Of a stretch of 64,000 nucleotides of DNA, positions 34,301-46,800 are shown piece after piece (the first letter of the stretch is position 1; each line of letters starts with the position of its first letter). This DNA is from Cenococcum geophilum 1.58. Taxonomy: Eukaryota > Ascomycota > Dothideomycetes > Gloniales > Gloniaceae. The notes under the pieces are model-generated. The model was not told the DNA's origin and did not search any database. It was given only the letters and a program-made list of their open reading frames with translations. Position numbers and translations under genes: made by a program. The stretch spans positions 186,001 through 250,000 of the forward strand of contig KV748254.1 of assembly GCA_001692895.1 (NCBI GenBank), given 5' to 3'.

Positions 34301-36499
34301 TTCTTAAGGTTATTAAGCTTAACGCCTAATTTATCTATATCCCTAATGCAGAATAGAAATAGAGTGTTTATAAAGACAATATAGAAAGTAATATATCCTA
34401 AGGGGGTTTGGACCCTAATTATGCCAAGAGAGATTGCGGTACCCTTACCAAAACGTATTATATATTAGCCTACCATTAATTAGTTAATCTAGATAGAAGT
34501 ATTAAGTTATTAAAGGGCTCAAACTTAAGGTTCTCCTACTATAGATACTCCTGCGGCTCTAGTATCTAGCATAATACCATAGAAGATATTCGCTAAGTAT
34601 CTATCGTTAAAGGAGAACGCGGAGCTCTTCTTTGGCTCATTAAAGATATCTAACTTTATAATAGAATAGAGCGTAAATTAGTTATTAAGAATAGCAATAG
34701 TTTATATACCATCTACCTTACTATACTTAGTAAAGTATTAGTCGGGTAAGTAGTCCTCAATTTCTATATCCATAAGGAGCTGTTCGGTCTCATTAACCTT
34801 ACCCTTAAGATCTTTTACGCCTTTATATTAAACTAGGAAGCTTTAGAAGTAGGCTATAGTAACCTTATAATTTCCGGCATTTCTTATACTCTAACGGAAC
34901 TTATTATATGCCTCCTTTCGCTTATTAAGGGAGTATTTAGTTAATTAGTAATTTAGCTTCTTACAAACATAGCACTTTTTTTGGCGATTACTTTAAAATA
35001 AACCTCTATAAGGACCTCTATAATTACCTTGTGGTTAATATTAATCATACCCTCTTTTATATTCCCTACTACGGCTACTATATATTTAATCAGTCTAGTT
35101 ATAATTATGTTAGTTAGGGATACTTAGTTAGATAGGGCTTTTGGTATAGAACTATTAAGATTCTTATATTTATATTATAGTACCTACAGCGGAGCGTAGC
35201 TTAGTATATACTCCTTTAAACGTATCCGCAGGTTTATATAGCGCCAAGTTGCACTTAGGAACGTTATAGTATGCTAAGATAACCTGGTCCCTTACGCTGT
35301 TCTTATTTTAGTAAGTTTTGGTAAGTCCGCGTTAAATTTTCTAGAGTTTATTAAAGAGTAGTTAAAGGCACTTTAAATAAGTCTTTATTAGGTTAGAAGC
35401 AATAACTCTCTAAAATATAGTCTCTCGCCATTTGGATATATAAAGTTAGCGATTCTTATTAGTCTTAAAGTGGGCTTTAGTAAGCTAAAGCATTATATTA
35501 AAGCTATAGTTTTTACCCACAATATAGTTGTAATAGAATATTGCTGCCCGTCCCTTTAACATAATAGAGAAAGCGTGGTGGTACTAGTGGCATTAAATTC
35601 TAACCTTATTGCAACAGTTATAGAAAACCTATAGTTTTACTCCGAGCATATTATATAATTCTCCTCTAAACTTCTTCTCTTCGTCCAAATATACTGTTAC
35701 GGCCCTGATGCGTAACTTGGATAGGGGGCTTAGTCAGGGTTCGGCTAAAGGCTTGGCTCCCCCTTGTATATAGACGTGTCCTCACCGCCATCTTCTTCTT
35801 CTCCTCATCTTAATATCCAGGTCCATAGACATTCCAATTATATAGGCTTGCATACGTTCTAAACGGCGCTCGTGCCTCGATTAACTGAGTCGCTGTAACA
35901 TATACCTTTATTAGATTCGTAACTTCTCGTAATAAAGGGTCACCAGTTGGCTAGAGTAGAGGAGCTAGAGGCAGCGAAGGTGGAGGACAAGTACCTCTAG
36001 GTGGGAAAGTACCTCTAGGTAGGAGAGTAGCGTTCTAGGGGTTTCGTTCCAAATTAAAGTTGCCTTCTAAAGAATATAGGTTAGTTCTAGGTTTCCGTAG
36101 TTAACATATAATCTCAGCTTCCGTCTATACTAGTTCTTCTATACTAGTAATAACGGCCTAAATATTACTAGCGATTAGGTTACCGTTCTTAGTAACGTAT
36201 ACCCCGTTCCTACGGAGGAAGTCTTAAAAATCCTAAACAATATTAATATTGCCAAGTGCCTAGGTGTTAGCGGTCCATCCTATAAAATTCTCCCTAAAAT
36301 ATTCCTATAGCTATACATCGGCGTAATATCTACTTTGGTAAAATACAATACGGTATAGGAGAAAGCTATTAACTTATTTTATGGTATAAGTTGTTATATT
36401 AAAGGTAAATTCGTCCTAATTTTTATTAATAAGTTTCGCGTATAAAGCTACCCCTAGTGGTAAGAAGTCTTCCTAGTCGTTTAAAGTAGGCGTAGCCAT
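31390..36499 (-). pseudogene. Copia D gag-pol polyprotein, RIP-inactivated
   Basis: ATG at 36499 begins MATPTLND. Zinc knuckle remnant KKCYVCKKLNY near 34970. Integrase region near 33450-34200 matches fungal Copia, including TLQMAIKAINNSAGPDRLVP near 33570-33600 and LVPTLLVFGAYPR. RT catalytic segment near 32325-32370 reads ..TNNIIILGDD (second Asp pair kept). RNase H end near 31430-31510: DNLVDAIIKANLNKALETF. End of pol approximate because the last stops cannot be told from RIP changes. Confidence 0.85.
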
Positions 36500-36886
36500 A
36501 TTTTTGGAGGGAGGGAAGTGTTATTAGTGTAGGGATTGTCGTTTAGTACGCGTTCGTAATATATATTTGTCATTTAGTACGCGTTCATGACGTATATTTG
36601 CGATTATAGGGCTTAGGACCAGTTCTAGCCTTAAATCGCGAAGACTTGTAAAGCGTATTGTTCTGCGTAATAGACGCAAGAATCCGTAATCTTAGAAAGG
36701 CTTAGGACTAGTTCTAGCCTTTAGATCCTTAGATTTATGGAAGAGTTCTATTTAAGGTTTAGGACCAGTTCTAACCTTAAAAGACAGCTCCCCTTAGCAC
36801 GAGTAGCACTGGTATAGTGGCTCGTCTCTTCTTAGTGGAATACCTAGCTATTCTGTAGTATAACAGTGAAGTTAACTACTAATCAG

Positions 36887-37062
36887 TGTTAGTTATATAA
36901 GGTAATATTACGTAGCTATAGTTCGTAGATAGTATAATAATTGTTATTCTCTTTATTTTTAAGGAAGGGCGAGGAGCTTAAGGCTCCTCGCCACACTAGT
37001 GCCGCGGCGACACGTGACGGCAACTTGCCGCACGTAACGGCAACTTGCCTATATTCCTAACA
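36887..37062 (-). repeat. Copia D LTR, right (5' LTR), with hairpin
   Basis: TGTTAGTTA...CCTAACA, 176 bp. Same GAGGAGC/GCTCCTC stem at about 36970-36990, but AGGAAGGG in place of the ten-G run. Confidence 0.92.
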
Positions 37063-37067
37063 CCTAT
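37063..37067. repeat. Copia D target-site duplication, right (CCTAT)
   Basis: Exact copy of 30857-30861; gag of Gypsy C resumes directly after. Confidence 0.93.
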
Positions 37068-38963
37068 TAAAGCTAGCAAGGTTAGCTATAAAATGTCTTA
37101 TTTAAGTAAGGACGCTATATAAACTATAGACCTATTCTTCCGTAATAGCACCTTCGTTAATTTTAAAATCTTTATCTCCCTGCTAAAATTAATATGTAAT
37201 AACGCTAACCGTAAATATATAGCTGTTACTAAACTTAAAACCCTATAATAATAGAACCAAGACTTTACTAGCTTTTTTTATATAGAATTTTTAGGCCTAG
37301 TTAGCGAACTAAATTAAAATAAAGCCGCTAGAGTTACTACTCTATATTAAGCTATTTTAGATAAAATTAGAGCTTAGTTAATAGGTAAGGAACTACTAAA
37401 AGACCTGCCCGAATTTGCTATAATATATTAATAAATTAATAAGGACCTTTAATATAATAAATAGATTTATTCTCTAAAGCTAATTACACCTTATATTTAA
37501 AACTCTATAAAACCGGTATATACCCTAAAACACGATCCCTCCTAAAAACTAAAAAGCCCTATATATAACCCTATAGACCTTAATACTACTTAATCCTATA
37601 TACCCCTAGAAACCAATAAATATAGAACTTAAGCCGTAAATAAAGAATGCTTTAGATATGGTAAAAAGGGATATATTTAAAGGAATTACCAAACTTATCC
37701 TTTTAAAAAGGTCTGCCGTAGTTCTTTCCAGTCCTTAAATTGTACCTATTCTATAAATTGTACTTAGTCGCTATAAAGTACCTCGCCTTTAATTAACTTA
37801 GAAAATAAATTATTCTAGGGTAAAGTTACGCCTTAGGATAGGAAGTAGAAGAGTATAAGTGCCTAGGATCTTCCAGCGCTAATATATAATATAACTCCCT
37901 TAATATACTCGGCGAAATTTAAATACTTAAAAAAAATAAAAAGAAGTATAAATTCTAATAGATAGTAGAGCTACTAGTATAGGCTTTATTAATATAAACT
38001 ACGCAAAAACTTAATATCTAAAATTGGGGAAACTTAATAAGCCCTAAGGCCTATAAGGCTTTAATAGTAAACCCTTAATATATACCGAACTAATGTACTA
38101 CACTTATAAAAATGTAAATAGGCAAATACCTTAAATATATTTCCCTATTTATAATACTTAAATATAGATAGCTAAAATAACATAACCCTTTAATTAGCTA
38201 GGTTAAAGAAACACTAAAGATCCGTATAACATACTATCAAAGTTATTACTTAAAATACTGCTTGCCCTATAAGTATATATATAACTATGTAAAATTAATA
38301 TAATATAAATTGCCCTTACTATAAACCCTAAAATAATATAGTAAGACTATAACTGCTAAGCATAGTAAAGAATGCAAAGATATTATACCGAAACCTTTTA
38401 AAATTCGTATAATATAAGCTGCACCTTTTATTTCACTAATAATAAAATAAAATAATAAAATCTTTACCGTAATAATAGAAGATATTAAAAATGCACTAGA
38501 ACTAAAATAATATTTTAACCTTTAACCTCTTATACCCGAAGAATATTATAATCTAATTGTCTAAATAAAGTTCTGCAATATAGTAGACACGGTTGCTTAT
38601 AACCAATTGGGTTAACCACGTGAGCTAAGCGAGCTTAGGAGATCTATCAAATTCCACCTATAGAAGTAGAAAGGAGAGCAAGAAATCAATTGAGACTAAA
38701 AACCCCCCCTACCGTGATCCGAACACTAATTAATAAGTTTAAAAAATAATTTATAGACTAACTACCTCTGTACTAAGATAAGTATAATTTTAAGATAAAA
38801 CTTAAGCCTAGTATAACACTAAAGTTTAGTCCGCTATACGGTATATTATAAAAACAACTACTTATAATGCGATAATACCTTAATAAGCATCTAGAAAAGG
38901 GATTTATTTACCCTGGCTAATCTCTATTCGCCTTACCTATATTATTTATTAAAAAGCTAGAAG

Positions 38964-39354
38964 TGTTACAGAGTAAGTATAAATAATAATAATATATAGC
39001 AAAGTAAATATTATTAAACTATACATATAAACTGTATAATAAGATTAAGACGTTATATAAGGAAAGAAGGTAATAAGATAGGAAGAAAGAGTATATATTA
39101 TTAACTTAGTTGCTTAATTAATAGGTGCACGGAGTAGGATAAGATTTGGGTCTTAGTAGAACTTAGTAGGATTCGCGTCCTAGCAGAACTTAGTAGGATT
39201 TAGTAAAACTTGGCGGAATATAGCAAAATACGGCAGATTGCCGTTAAATTATTATAGATTGCGGCAAATTACAGTCTTTATAGTCGGTTTTTAGTTACTA
39301 AGTTAGTAGAAATAGGTAGACGTATATATAGTGTTATGGGGGTATCCTATAATA
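38964..39354 (-). repeat. Gypsy E LTR, left (3' LTR)
   Basis: Starts TGTTACAG and ends CTATAATA, which is CTGTAACA after RIP-type changes. Contains the AGTAGAACTTAGTAGGATT repeat module at about 39150-39240. Possible target duplication AGAAG at 38959-38963, whose partner I did not find. Confidence 0.7.
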
Positions 39355-39379
39355 GTACCCTTCCTTTAAACTTAAGCTT

Positions 39380-42300
39380 CTATAAAATAGGGCGATAGTA
39401 GTTCTAGGTAGAGTTTGTAAAAGTCTTTTACGGCTTATATAAGTCCTATAAAGTTAATAGGTTCCTATAAGAGCTTAATAAAGCCTCTCTATTTCGTAAG
39501 GTATATATATTAGCGTTTCCGTTTATTATACTTAATGTTATTAATTCTTTTAACAAAGTACTTGTTTTTAATATCCACTTTAACTAGTAGGGGAGGGGTT
39601 ATATTTATTTAGGTAGGGTATCTAATACGGGGGTTATAGGGTAGAGAACTGACATATAGAATATAGGGTAGATTTTAACCGTATTAGGGAGCTTTAGTTA
39701 ATAGGCGTAAGAAAAGACAACCTTCTTAATCTTATATGGGCCAGCGTTTTTCTAATTAAGTTTCTTAATAGGTTATTTTATATTTATATTTCTTATATTT
39801 AGCTAGATAAAGTTATTAATCTAATAGGCTAGTACTAGGATTTGGTTTTTATTTACTACAGCTTTATAGATAGATTAGGCCTATATTATCTTATTAGTAA
39901 GAAACTATTATAGTTCCTCTATTTTTTTATAAATTAATTTACTTCTATAACTTATAGGGCGTAATAAGTAGGGCGAGAAGCATTATTAAAGGGTTTAAAA
40001 CCTATTTATAGGTGCTAGCCATAGTTAGCCAGAAATAGGAAGACCTTTGTAGTTTCTAAGACGGAATTATTTATAGTAAACTTAGTAAATACAAGCTAGT
40101 TAATCCAGTTATCCTATAAGAACGACGTGTATATTTAAATATATTATTCTATTATAGCATTTATACATTTTATTTAGCCGTCCGTTTTTAGGTAATATAT
40201 AATAAATAGTAATACTTTAATATAGAGTTAGGTAGTTAGTTCCTTTTTAAAATATAAAGATAGACTAGCTGCCTTTATTAGAGATAATTATTTTAAAAAG
40301 TCTGTGGGGTTTCTATATATAATCTAAAAATAGTTAAACAATGGCAAGTATTAATATATTAGGGTAGGCGATTAAGTGTCTTATCTAAGATAGTTAGTCT
40401 ATAACTACTATAATATTTATACAGCCTTTACTTATAGGGAGATTAATAATAAAGTTAATTAAGATATCTTTCTATCTTTGGTTCGGAATAGGTAGTAGCT
40501 TAAAAAGGCCGTTATACGTTTTATATAAAGCTTTAGCTTATTAGTAAATATAGCAGCTAAAAACGTATATTCGTATCGTATTATATATATTTAGCTAATA
40601 GCACTCCTGTTAAAGTAGATCTAAAATTTTCCCTTAGCCTAGGTAGCCGGCTACTAGTAGATTATATATATATTTAAGGAGCTTAAGCTTAAGCTCGTTA
40701 TAGTTAGGTATAACTAGGCGGTTTTAGTAGTATAAGCGGTTTCTATAAGCTTTGTATTTACTTAGAAAAATCTTTTTAGAGCGTCTAATACTATCTTATA
40801 TTAGCTTAAGTATCTCTTAAATAAACTTATTATTTAGATATTCGTTAATTATAATCTATTTAATTAATTGGTTATTTTAAAGACGTACACTATAAGGCCT
40901 TTAGTAGAAGGGTTAAATAGTTTAGGATAAAGTAGGGTCTAATTTTGGTAAGAGCGCGCTTTTTTTAATACTAGCGCGTCTTATAAGCGTTAGGTTAAAG
41001 TATTAGGCTTTTAACCTTAAACGCCTAAGCGGTATATAATTAAGAATTAGAAGCGTACTAAATATTTTAACTAGTGGGCCTAATTATAGCTTAGCTATTT
41101 TATATTATAAAGTACTATAGATTCCTATATTCGCTAAGGACCTTAATTAGAAATCCGGCGCCTTCTAGTTCGGGTTACTATTATTTAAAATATCTAATAA
41201 TAGCTAGTAATTCTTTATTATAGATTTTATAGTTATATTTAGCTAGGCTTAGTTATTTTAATAAGTATACTATAGGGTATAATACTCTATCCTTATTATA
41301 CTAAAACAGGATGCCTTTAGTAATATAGTTAGATAAATTAGCTTCTATAACACTTATTTAGTTTAGGTTAAAGTATTAGAGTATAGGCGCGGTAGTAAAT
41401 ATAACCTTTAGATAAGCAAAGGCCTTCTTATATTCCTTATTAAAGATAAAAGCTTTATCCTTTTAGGTTAAAGCTATTAGGGGTAAAACTAGGGCGGAGA
41501 AGTTATTTATAAACTATTAGTGGAAATTGGTAAATCCTATAAAGGCTCTTATATCCTTAATGTTCTTAGGTTCTTATCAGTTTATAATTACTTTAATTTT
41601 CTTTATGTCTATTTATATACTATTTATAGAAATAAGAAGTCTAAGGTATAGGACTTTTATTTTATAAAACTTATATTTATTTATATCTAATTATAGACTA
41701 GCTCTATATAAGGCTTATAAAATAAAGTTAACGTATTTTAGTATTTAGTTAAGTTATTACTATATATTAAAATATCGTTAATATAAGCGGTATAGAAGAT
41801 ATCTAGGTAGGGACATAGGGTATTATTTATATAATATTAAAACAGGCTTAGGGCATTTACGAGGCCAAATATCGTTATTAAGTATTTAAATAATCTATAC
41901 CGAGTATAAAATATAGTAAGCTATTTATCTTCTTTTATAATATAAAGGCAGTTAAATATAGAAATAATATTAAGCTCTATATAGTAGCGAGCCTTTCTTA
42001 GTTAGTTTAGCGTCTCTTATATTAATAGGATTTAATATCGGTTCTTGGCGGTAATGGTATTAAGAGCTTAATAGTCTATATAGAAGCGCAGACCGCCACT
42101 AAGTTTCTTAACAAAGATTAATAATACGGCTATAAGCGATAAGCTTACTCTAATAAATCCTTTACTTAGGTTCCCGTCTAAATACTTTTATAGCACTTAG
42201 AGTTTATTTTAGGACATTCCGTATAGGGGTCTAAATTTAAGCTGCTTTCCTTCTTTAAGTATAATCTTATAGTTATATAGTCGGTATTCTGGTAGCTTAT

Positions 42301-42720
42301 TAGCTTCCTTTTATAAAAATATATCTAGGCGGTAATAATACTCTACTAATACCTTTATGGTAGGGTTAGTGTACTTCTTTAGTACTAAGGCCTTCTTAAT
42401 ATCAGCTGTTGTAATAGTAAAGATTATATATTTAGGTTTCTTAGCAAGTTACGCTAAAGGGATAGCTCTAATTATGTAGATATTTAGGGTATTAAGTTTA
42501 CTTAGGTTATCTATAGTTTCTTATATAGTTTCTTATTTAGCTTTAGGTTTAGTATTAGGTATAGAGTTAATATTAGATTTAGTTTCGGGTTTTTTAAGTG
42601 TTCTTTTTATAGTAGAATACTAATTTTCATAGTACCTTTATATATTAAGCTTAAGCTTCTACTTAGTTTGGGGTGGTATAGTAGTTAAAATCGGTTTATA
42701 TAGTTTAGTATAATTTTTAA
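39380..42720 (-). pseudogene. Gypsy E pol: RT, RNase H, integrase, chromodomain
   Basis: Chromodomain near 39430-39600: VKVDIKNKYFVKRINNIKY, then GFIKLL.EPINFIG. RT at about 41700-42400: EYYYRLDIFL.KEANKLPEY upstream, then YRLFKYLITIFGLVNAL and YIINDILIYSNN-type catalytic loop near 41775-41800 (reads AYINDILIYS; family YLDD). Integrase lies between. Heavy RIP; all stops TAG/TAA at expected Gln/Trp. Confidence 0.8.
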
Positions 42721-42845
42721 GTCTTTAGTAGACGTCGGCGGGGGTCTTATATTAATATAATTCGGTAGAATTCCTAGGTTAGCGGAATTAAGTAAATTTA
42801 TTTAGTACGAGGTAGATAGTTATAAAATTTTTAAACTAGTAGATC

Positions 42846-42850
42846 TTAGT
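42846..42850. repeat. Gypsy F target-site duplication, left (TTAGT)
   Basis: Identical to 50776-50780. Confidence 0.93.
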
Positions 42851-43269
42851 TATAACGGAACCTTATAGCAGAAACTACGGTGGATTCGTTATTAGGCTAG
42901 GTGTATAAATATACGCGAGGTCAACAACGTAATAACAACTAGTGGAGTAGTTGCCTAATAGATTAACTCCAATTATATTCTAAGAATTACTATAAGGAAG
43001 GAACTATCTAGGTAGGGACCAAGGGTCCTTAAATACACAACCGTACTCCTATGAAATCCTTCTTATACGTGATGTACGTGTTATATATAAGGTACATAAG
43101 TTCCTCTTATTCCTCCCGTTTAATACGTAGCACGTTATATAACCTTAGTTACCATTCCTCGTTATATAGCTCTACGGGTTCCATCCTAGACCGTGCCTAT
43201 ATTAACTAACTAGCTTCTTCCAACTCTTCTCTAAGTAGTTATAATATCGTACTTAAAGTGTCCGTAATA
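42851..43269 (-). repeat. Gypsy F LTR, left (3' LTR)
   Basis: Read on the minus strand it starts TATTACGGACAC and ends CCGTTATA. Differences from the right copy are transitions by eye. Carries the last 80 codons of ORF3. Confidence 0.92.
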
Positions 43270-43778
43270 CTATCTCCCTCCTCTCCATCTTCGTCCTTAA
43301 AGATACCTAGCATCTCTAAGTCATTTACTAGAGGTATAATATCTGTCTAATCAATTTGGTTAATATCGTTACTTATTATACCTAAAGCTTCTTCTTCTTT
43401 ACACGCGTAACGTTATGCCCATACTATTACTGCTATATTATCGCTTAGTGAAATTATACCATCTCCGTGTTCTTATTATGCGAAAGAGGGGTTAGTCTAT
43501 ATTGCGTTGGCGAGTCCTTTATCTTAGCAACCGTCCTCTTATTTAGAGTGCACTAAAGTAAACATTCGATTATCCTGTAATGTTCGCTCTACTTCTAACG
43601 CTAAGTATACACATCCTATTACTCTAAATAGTCGTTAAGTTCCCTAAGTAACTTATTATAGGGTCTTGTGTTTAATCTGCTGCTATAAAGCTTAATAGTA
43701 ACCTAGTATAGGCCCTCGCTAAGCTTAAGCGTTCTTAAGACGCGGAATAGAAGGCCCTAGATACTTATATCGCGGCAT
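43029..43778 (-). pseudogene. Gypsy F third reading frame (ORF3), 249 codons, overlapping the 3' LTR
   Basis: Starts at ATG 43778 (MPRYKY), downstream of the chromodomain, and stays in one frame for exactly 250 codons to TAA at 43029-43031. The LTR starts at codon 170, so about 80 codons are LTR-encoded. All internal stops are TAG/TAA. Recognisable stretches: GCVYLALEVERTL, RMFTLVHSK, EEEALGIISNDINQ, IIPLVNDLEMLGIFKDEDG, then inside the LTR LREELEEAS, ARSRMEPVEL, NVLRIKREE, YNTYITYKKDFIGV. The LTR-encoded part is charged and probably helical. The final TAA could itself be a RIP-converted CAA. No family recognised; accessory, Env-like or C-terminal Pol extension are all possible. Confidence 0.6.
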
Positions 43779-43899
43779 TTACTTAGCTGCTTTGTCTTAA
43801 GAAAGTGCGTAAGAAGGTTCGTTTTAAGGAGTAGAAACTTATAGAATAAGGTTTATAGGAACTTGGCAATAAAAGAACAAATTCTCTTTTAACGGAGAA

Positions 43900-46800
43900 G
43901 GAAATAATTCTAAGTACCTCGGTAACTGGTCCTCCTAAGTCCCCTTTAGGTGGCTCGTTTTTTAGCGATCCTTCTTCTCTAATACTGCCTAACCTTTTCT
44001 CTTCTGATACTCCTGTACCTTTCCTATAGCGTTTTTTTAAATTTTCTAGTAGCTTCTAGGTAGTTTTATTATAGCCTATCTACTTAACTTTATACTATAT
44101 TTTATCGTTAACGTCCTTATAACTAACGATCTTTAAAACTTACTATTTGTCTTCTTCTTATCCTCTATACGTATCTACTTTATAAACTAGTGGCTTAATA
44201 TTCCTATATACTGGCTCTAGCATTACGATATACTATATAGGGTAGATCTTCATTTTAGCTAGTAGGTTTAACTTAAACGTGACCAGTAAAATCCTCTGCG
44301 TAATTTCGAAAGGTCCTAGTCTAACATAATCCAACTTCTTACTTAGTTATCAACTCTTGAAATTTTTGTGTAGTAGCTACACTTTATCCCCCTCCTTAAG
44401 ATCTGGTCCCTTAGATCTCCTAGTATTATAGTACTTTTTTATTCTTTATTATACCACCTTTGCTATTTCTATAAGGTTTATATAAAGATTTATTAATGTC
44501 TCTATTCTTTACTTAGCTGTGCTACATATTTTCTTTACTTAGCGTAGCAATAATGATATCCTTAGTTTATATCCGTAATTCGCCTTAAATAGTGATATTC
44601 CTATTCCCTTTTATAGTGTCGCATTATATATAAACTGTGCAACTAGTAATAACAATACCTAATTATTTTGTGCGTAATTAATATAGTGTTATAGGTACTG
44701 CTCTAGTGTCTAATTTAGTCTTTCCATTTAACCGTCTGTCTGCGGATAATATACAGTAGAAGTTGCTACTTAAACTCCTTGTTCCGCTAAGAATACCTCC
44801 TAAAATACTACTACAAATCTTAGATCTCTGTCTAATATAATTTTACTTAGTGCTCCGTATCTTATAAATACTTCTTTAACATAAATTCTAGCGATATCTT
44901 CCGCTGAGATTTCTTCTATACATGCTATAAAGTATCCCCACTTTATTAGCTTATCCACTATTACTAAGATCGCGTTATAATCTTATCTAGTAATAGGATC
45001 TTTTAACTTTAGTAACTTTACAATAAAGTTCTATAATATGACCTTCTATAGTCTTTCTAGTATTTTAATAGGTTGTAGTTCTCCGTATAGCTTATACCTT
45101 ATTAGTTTATTTCTTTAGCAATCTAAATATTCTTTAATGACTTATCTTACTAGTCCCCAGATTCCATTAATAATATACTCTTCTTAAAGTCTTAACACTA
45201 AGCCTATAGCTCTATTGTGTCCCTAGGTCAATCCCTTATAAAATAACTTAATAAATTCTTTTATAATGTTTCTTAGCACGTACGTTGCTTCTCAGTTTTC
45301 ATACTGCTCTGAGTTTAGATCCTCTATCTATGTGTCTTAGATTTTCTATATCCAATCACTTTCTAGTAATTCGTGGATCTGTTCTTCTTATATTACTGCA
45401 ATTTTCGGATAATTATACCTAATTAATCCATCTGTGTCTTTTCGCAGTAAAGCCCCTAATGGCTTTTTATCGTTCTGTAGTTTAGCCTTTCTGCTTAGAG
45501 CGTCTGCTCGTGTATTGTCTATACCCTTAGTATACTAAATCTTGAAATAGTATTCTACAAGTATTTCTGCCCATCTAACTTGTTTCTAATTAAGTTCTTT
45601 TATTATTAGGAACCCTGTTAGGTTCTTATAATCCATTTTAACTATAAATGGTTTCTCTATACCTTGTAAGAATGCTCTCTATTCCTAAAGTACTATAACT
45701 ATTCCTAACAACTCCTTATTATAGATGTCATAGTTTAGTTTTAGTAGTGTTATCTTTCAACTATAGTATACTACTGGGTGCTATCTATTCTTATATTTCT
45801 ATAGGAAGCACACTTTTAGTGCAAAGTCTAATACATCCATTTCGACCACTATCTCTAACTTTAGTTGGTAGATTTTGAGGATTAGGTCTTAAGTAAACAA
45901 CTCCTTAACCTCTTTAAATAGTTTCCTTTATTCTTCTCCCTATACCTAAGGTTCTTCTTTCTTTATTAACCTTATAAATAGCTTAATGTCCTTTAACTAT
46001 TAAGCTATAAACCTTCTACAGTAATTGCAAAACCCTAGAAACAACCTTAACTACGTAATGTTCTCTAGTTCTTACCAATTTACTATAGCCTCGATCTTCT
46101 TTAGATCTATACTAAATTAGCCTAGTTTAATAATAAATCTAACGAAATCTGTCTTCCTAGTAAAGAATTTATATTTCTCAATTGCTACTAGCATCTGTTC
46201 TTTATATAGTCTCTTTAAGACCTATTTAACGTGTTCTCCGTACTCTTCCTCACTTATTAAGTAGATGATAATATCGTTAAGGTATACCATAACAAATTTA
46301 TCTAAATATTCTCTTAATACATTGTTAATACGTTTCTAAAACGTTGCTGGTGCATTTATAAGCCCGAATTACATTACTAATAGTTTATACAGTCCTTCCT
46401 TTAACCTAAAGGCTACTTTCTATTTGTCGCCTTCCTTAATTCTAATCTAATAGTACGCCTATCTTAGATCTATCTTTGTAAAGATTTGCGCATTACTAAT
46501 CCTATCTTAGATTTCGCTAATTAAGGGTAAAGGATACCTATCCTTCCTAGTAATGCTGTTTAACTGTCTATAGTCAATACATAGTCTAAGTTTTCCATTT
46601 TTCTTTAGTATAAACAGTACTAGATATCCCGCTAATAATTGCGATGGTCTAATATATCCCTTTCGTAAGTTCTCCTAGATAAACTCTTTTAGTACTCTCC
46701 CTTCTTCTTTAGTAAGCTTATAGATTAGAAAGAACCTTAAACTCGTTCCTAGTTCTAATTCTATCTTATAGTCCTATACTATATATTCCAACAGCTTTTC

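Larger units (their letters stand above)
30862..37062 (-). mobile_element. Ty1/Copia retrotransposon D, complete, nested in Gypsy C
   Basis: LTRs at 30862-31042 and 36887-37062, TSD CCTAT, 6.2 kb. One minus-strand gag-pol frame from an ATG at 36499 with protease, integrase, then RT and RNase H: integrase before RT defines Copia. RIP-type stops throughout. Confidence 0.93.
29991..38962 (+). pseudogene. Gypsy C gag-pol remnant, in three pieces
   Basis: Pieces: 29991-30316, 30747-30861 and 37068-38962. Gag: TTIKIANKLEPPILTISIIA at the start; after Copia D, KASKVSYKMSYLSKDAI, FFRNSTFVNFKIFISLL and FLGLVSELN, a Gypsy gag pattern. Nucleocapsid knuckle CFRYGKKGYI near 37643 (second Cys and His now Tyr). 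RT N-terminus near 38790-38950: IKLKPSITLKFSPLYG, YLNKHLEKGFIYPG and ALPILFIKKLE, then copy E begins. All stops are RIP-type. Confidence 0.75.
29602..38963 (+). mobile_element. Ty3/Gypsy copy C (5' part), host to MITE, Copia D and Gypsy E
   Basis: Plus-strand Gypsy-like element: probable 5' LTR from TGTTACAGAACTC (29602) to about 29986, gag from about 29991 (start codon now ATA), interrupted by a MITE (30319-30744) and by Copia D (30862-37062). Gag resumes at 37068, with a knuckle near 37640, then RT from about 38700, interrupted at 38963 by Gypsy E. The remaining pol and the 3' LTR were not found in the window. The removal of D and the MITE restores a continuous gag. Confidence 0.75.
38964..42845 (-). 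mobile_element. Ty3/Gypsy chromovirus copy E, 3' part; interrupted by copy F
   Basis: Minus-strand element inserted in the RT of Gypsy C. Left LTR 38964-39354 (3' LTR), then a polypurine tract (AAAGGAAGGGTA on the minus strand). Chromodomain, integrase, RNase H and RT follow rightward. At 42846-42850 (TTAGT) copy F is inserted upstream of RT. The 5' part should resume at 50781, but I found no second LTR, so the right boundary is unknown. Confidence 0.8.
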
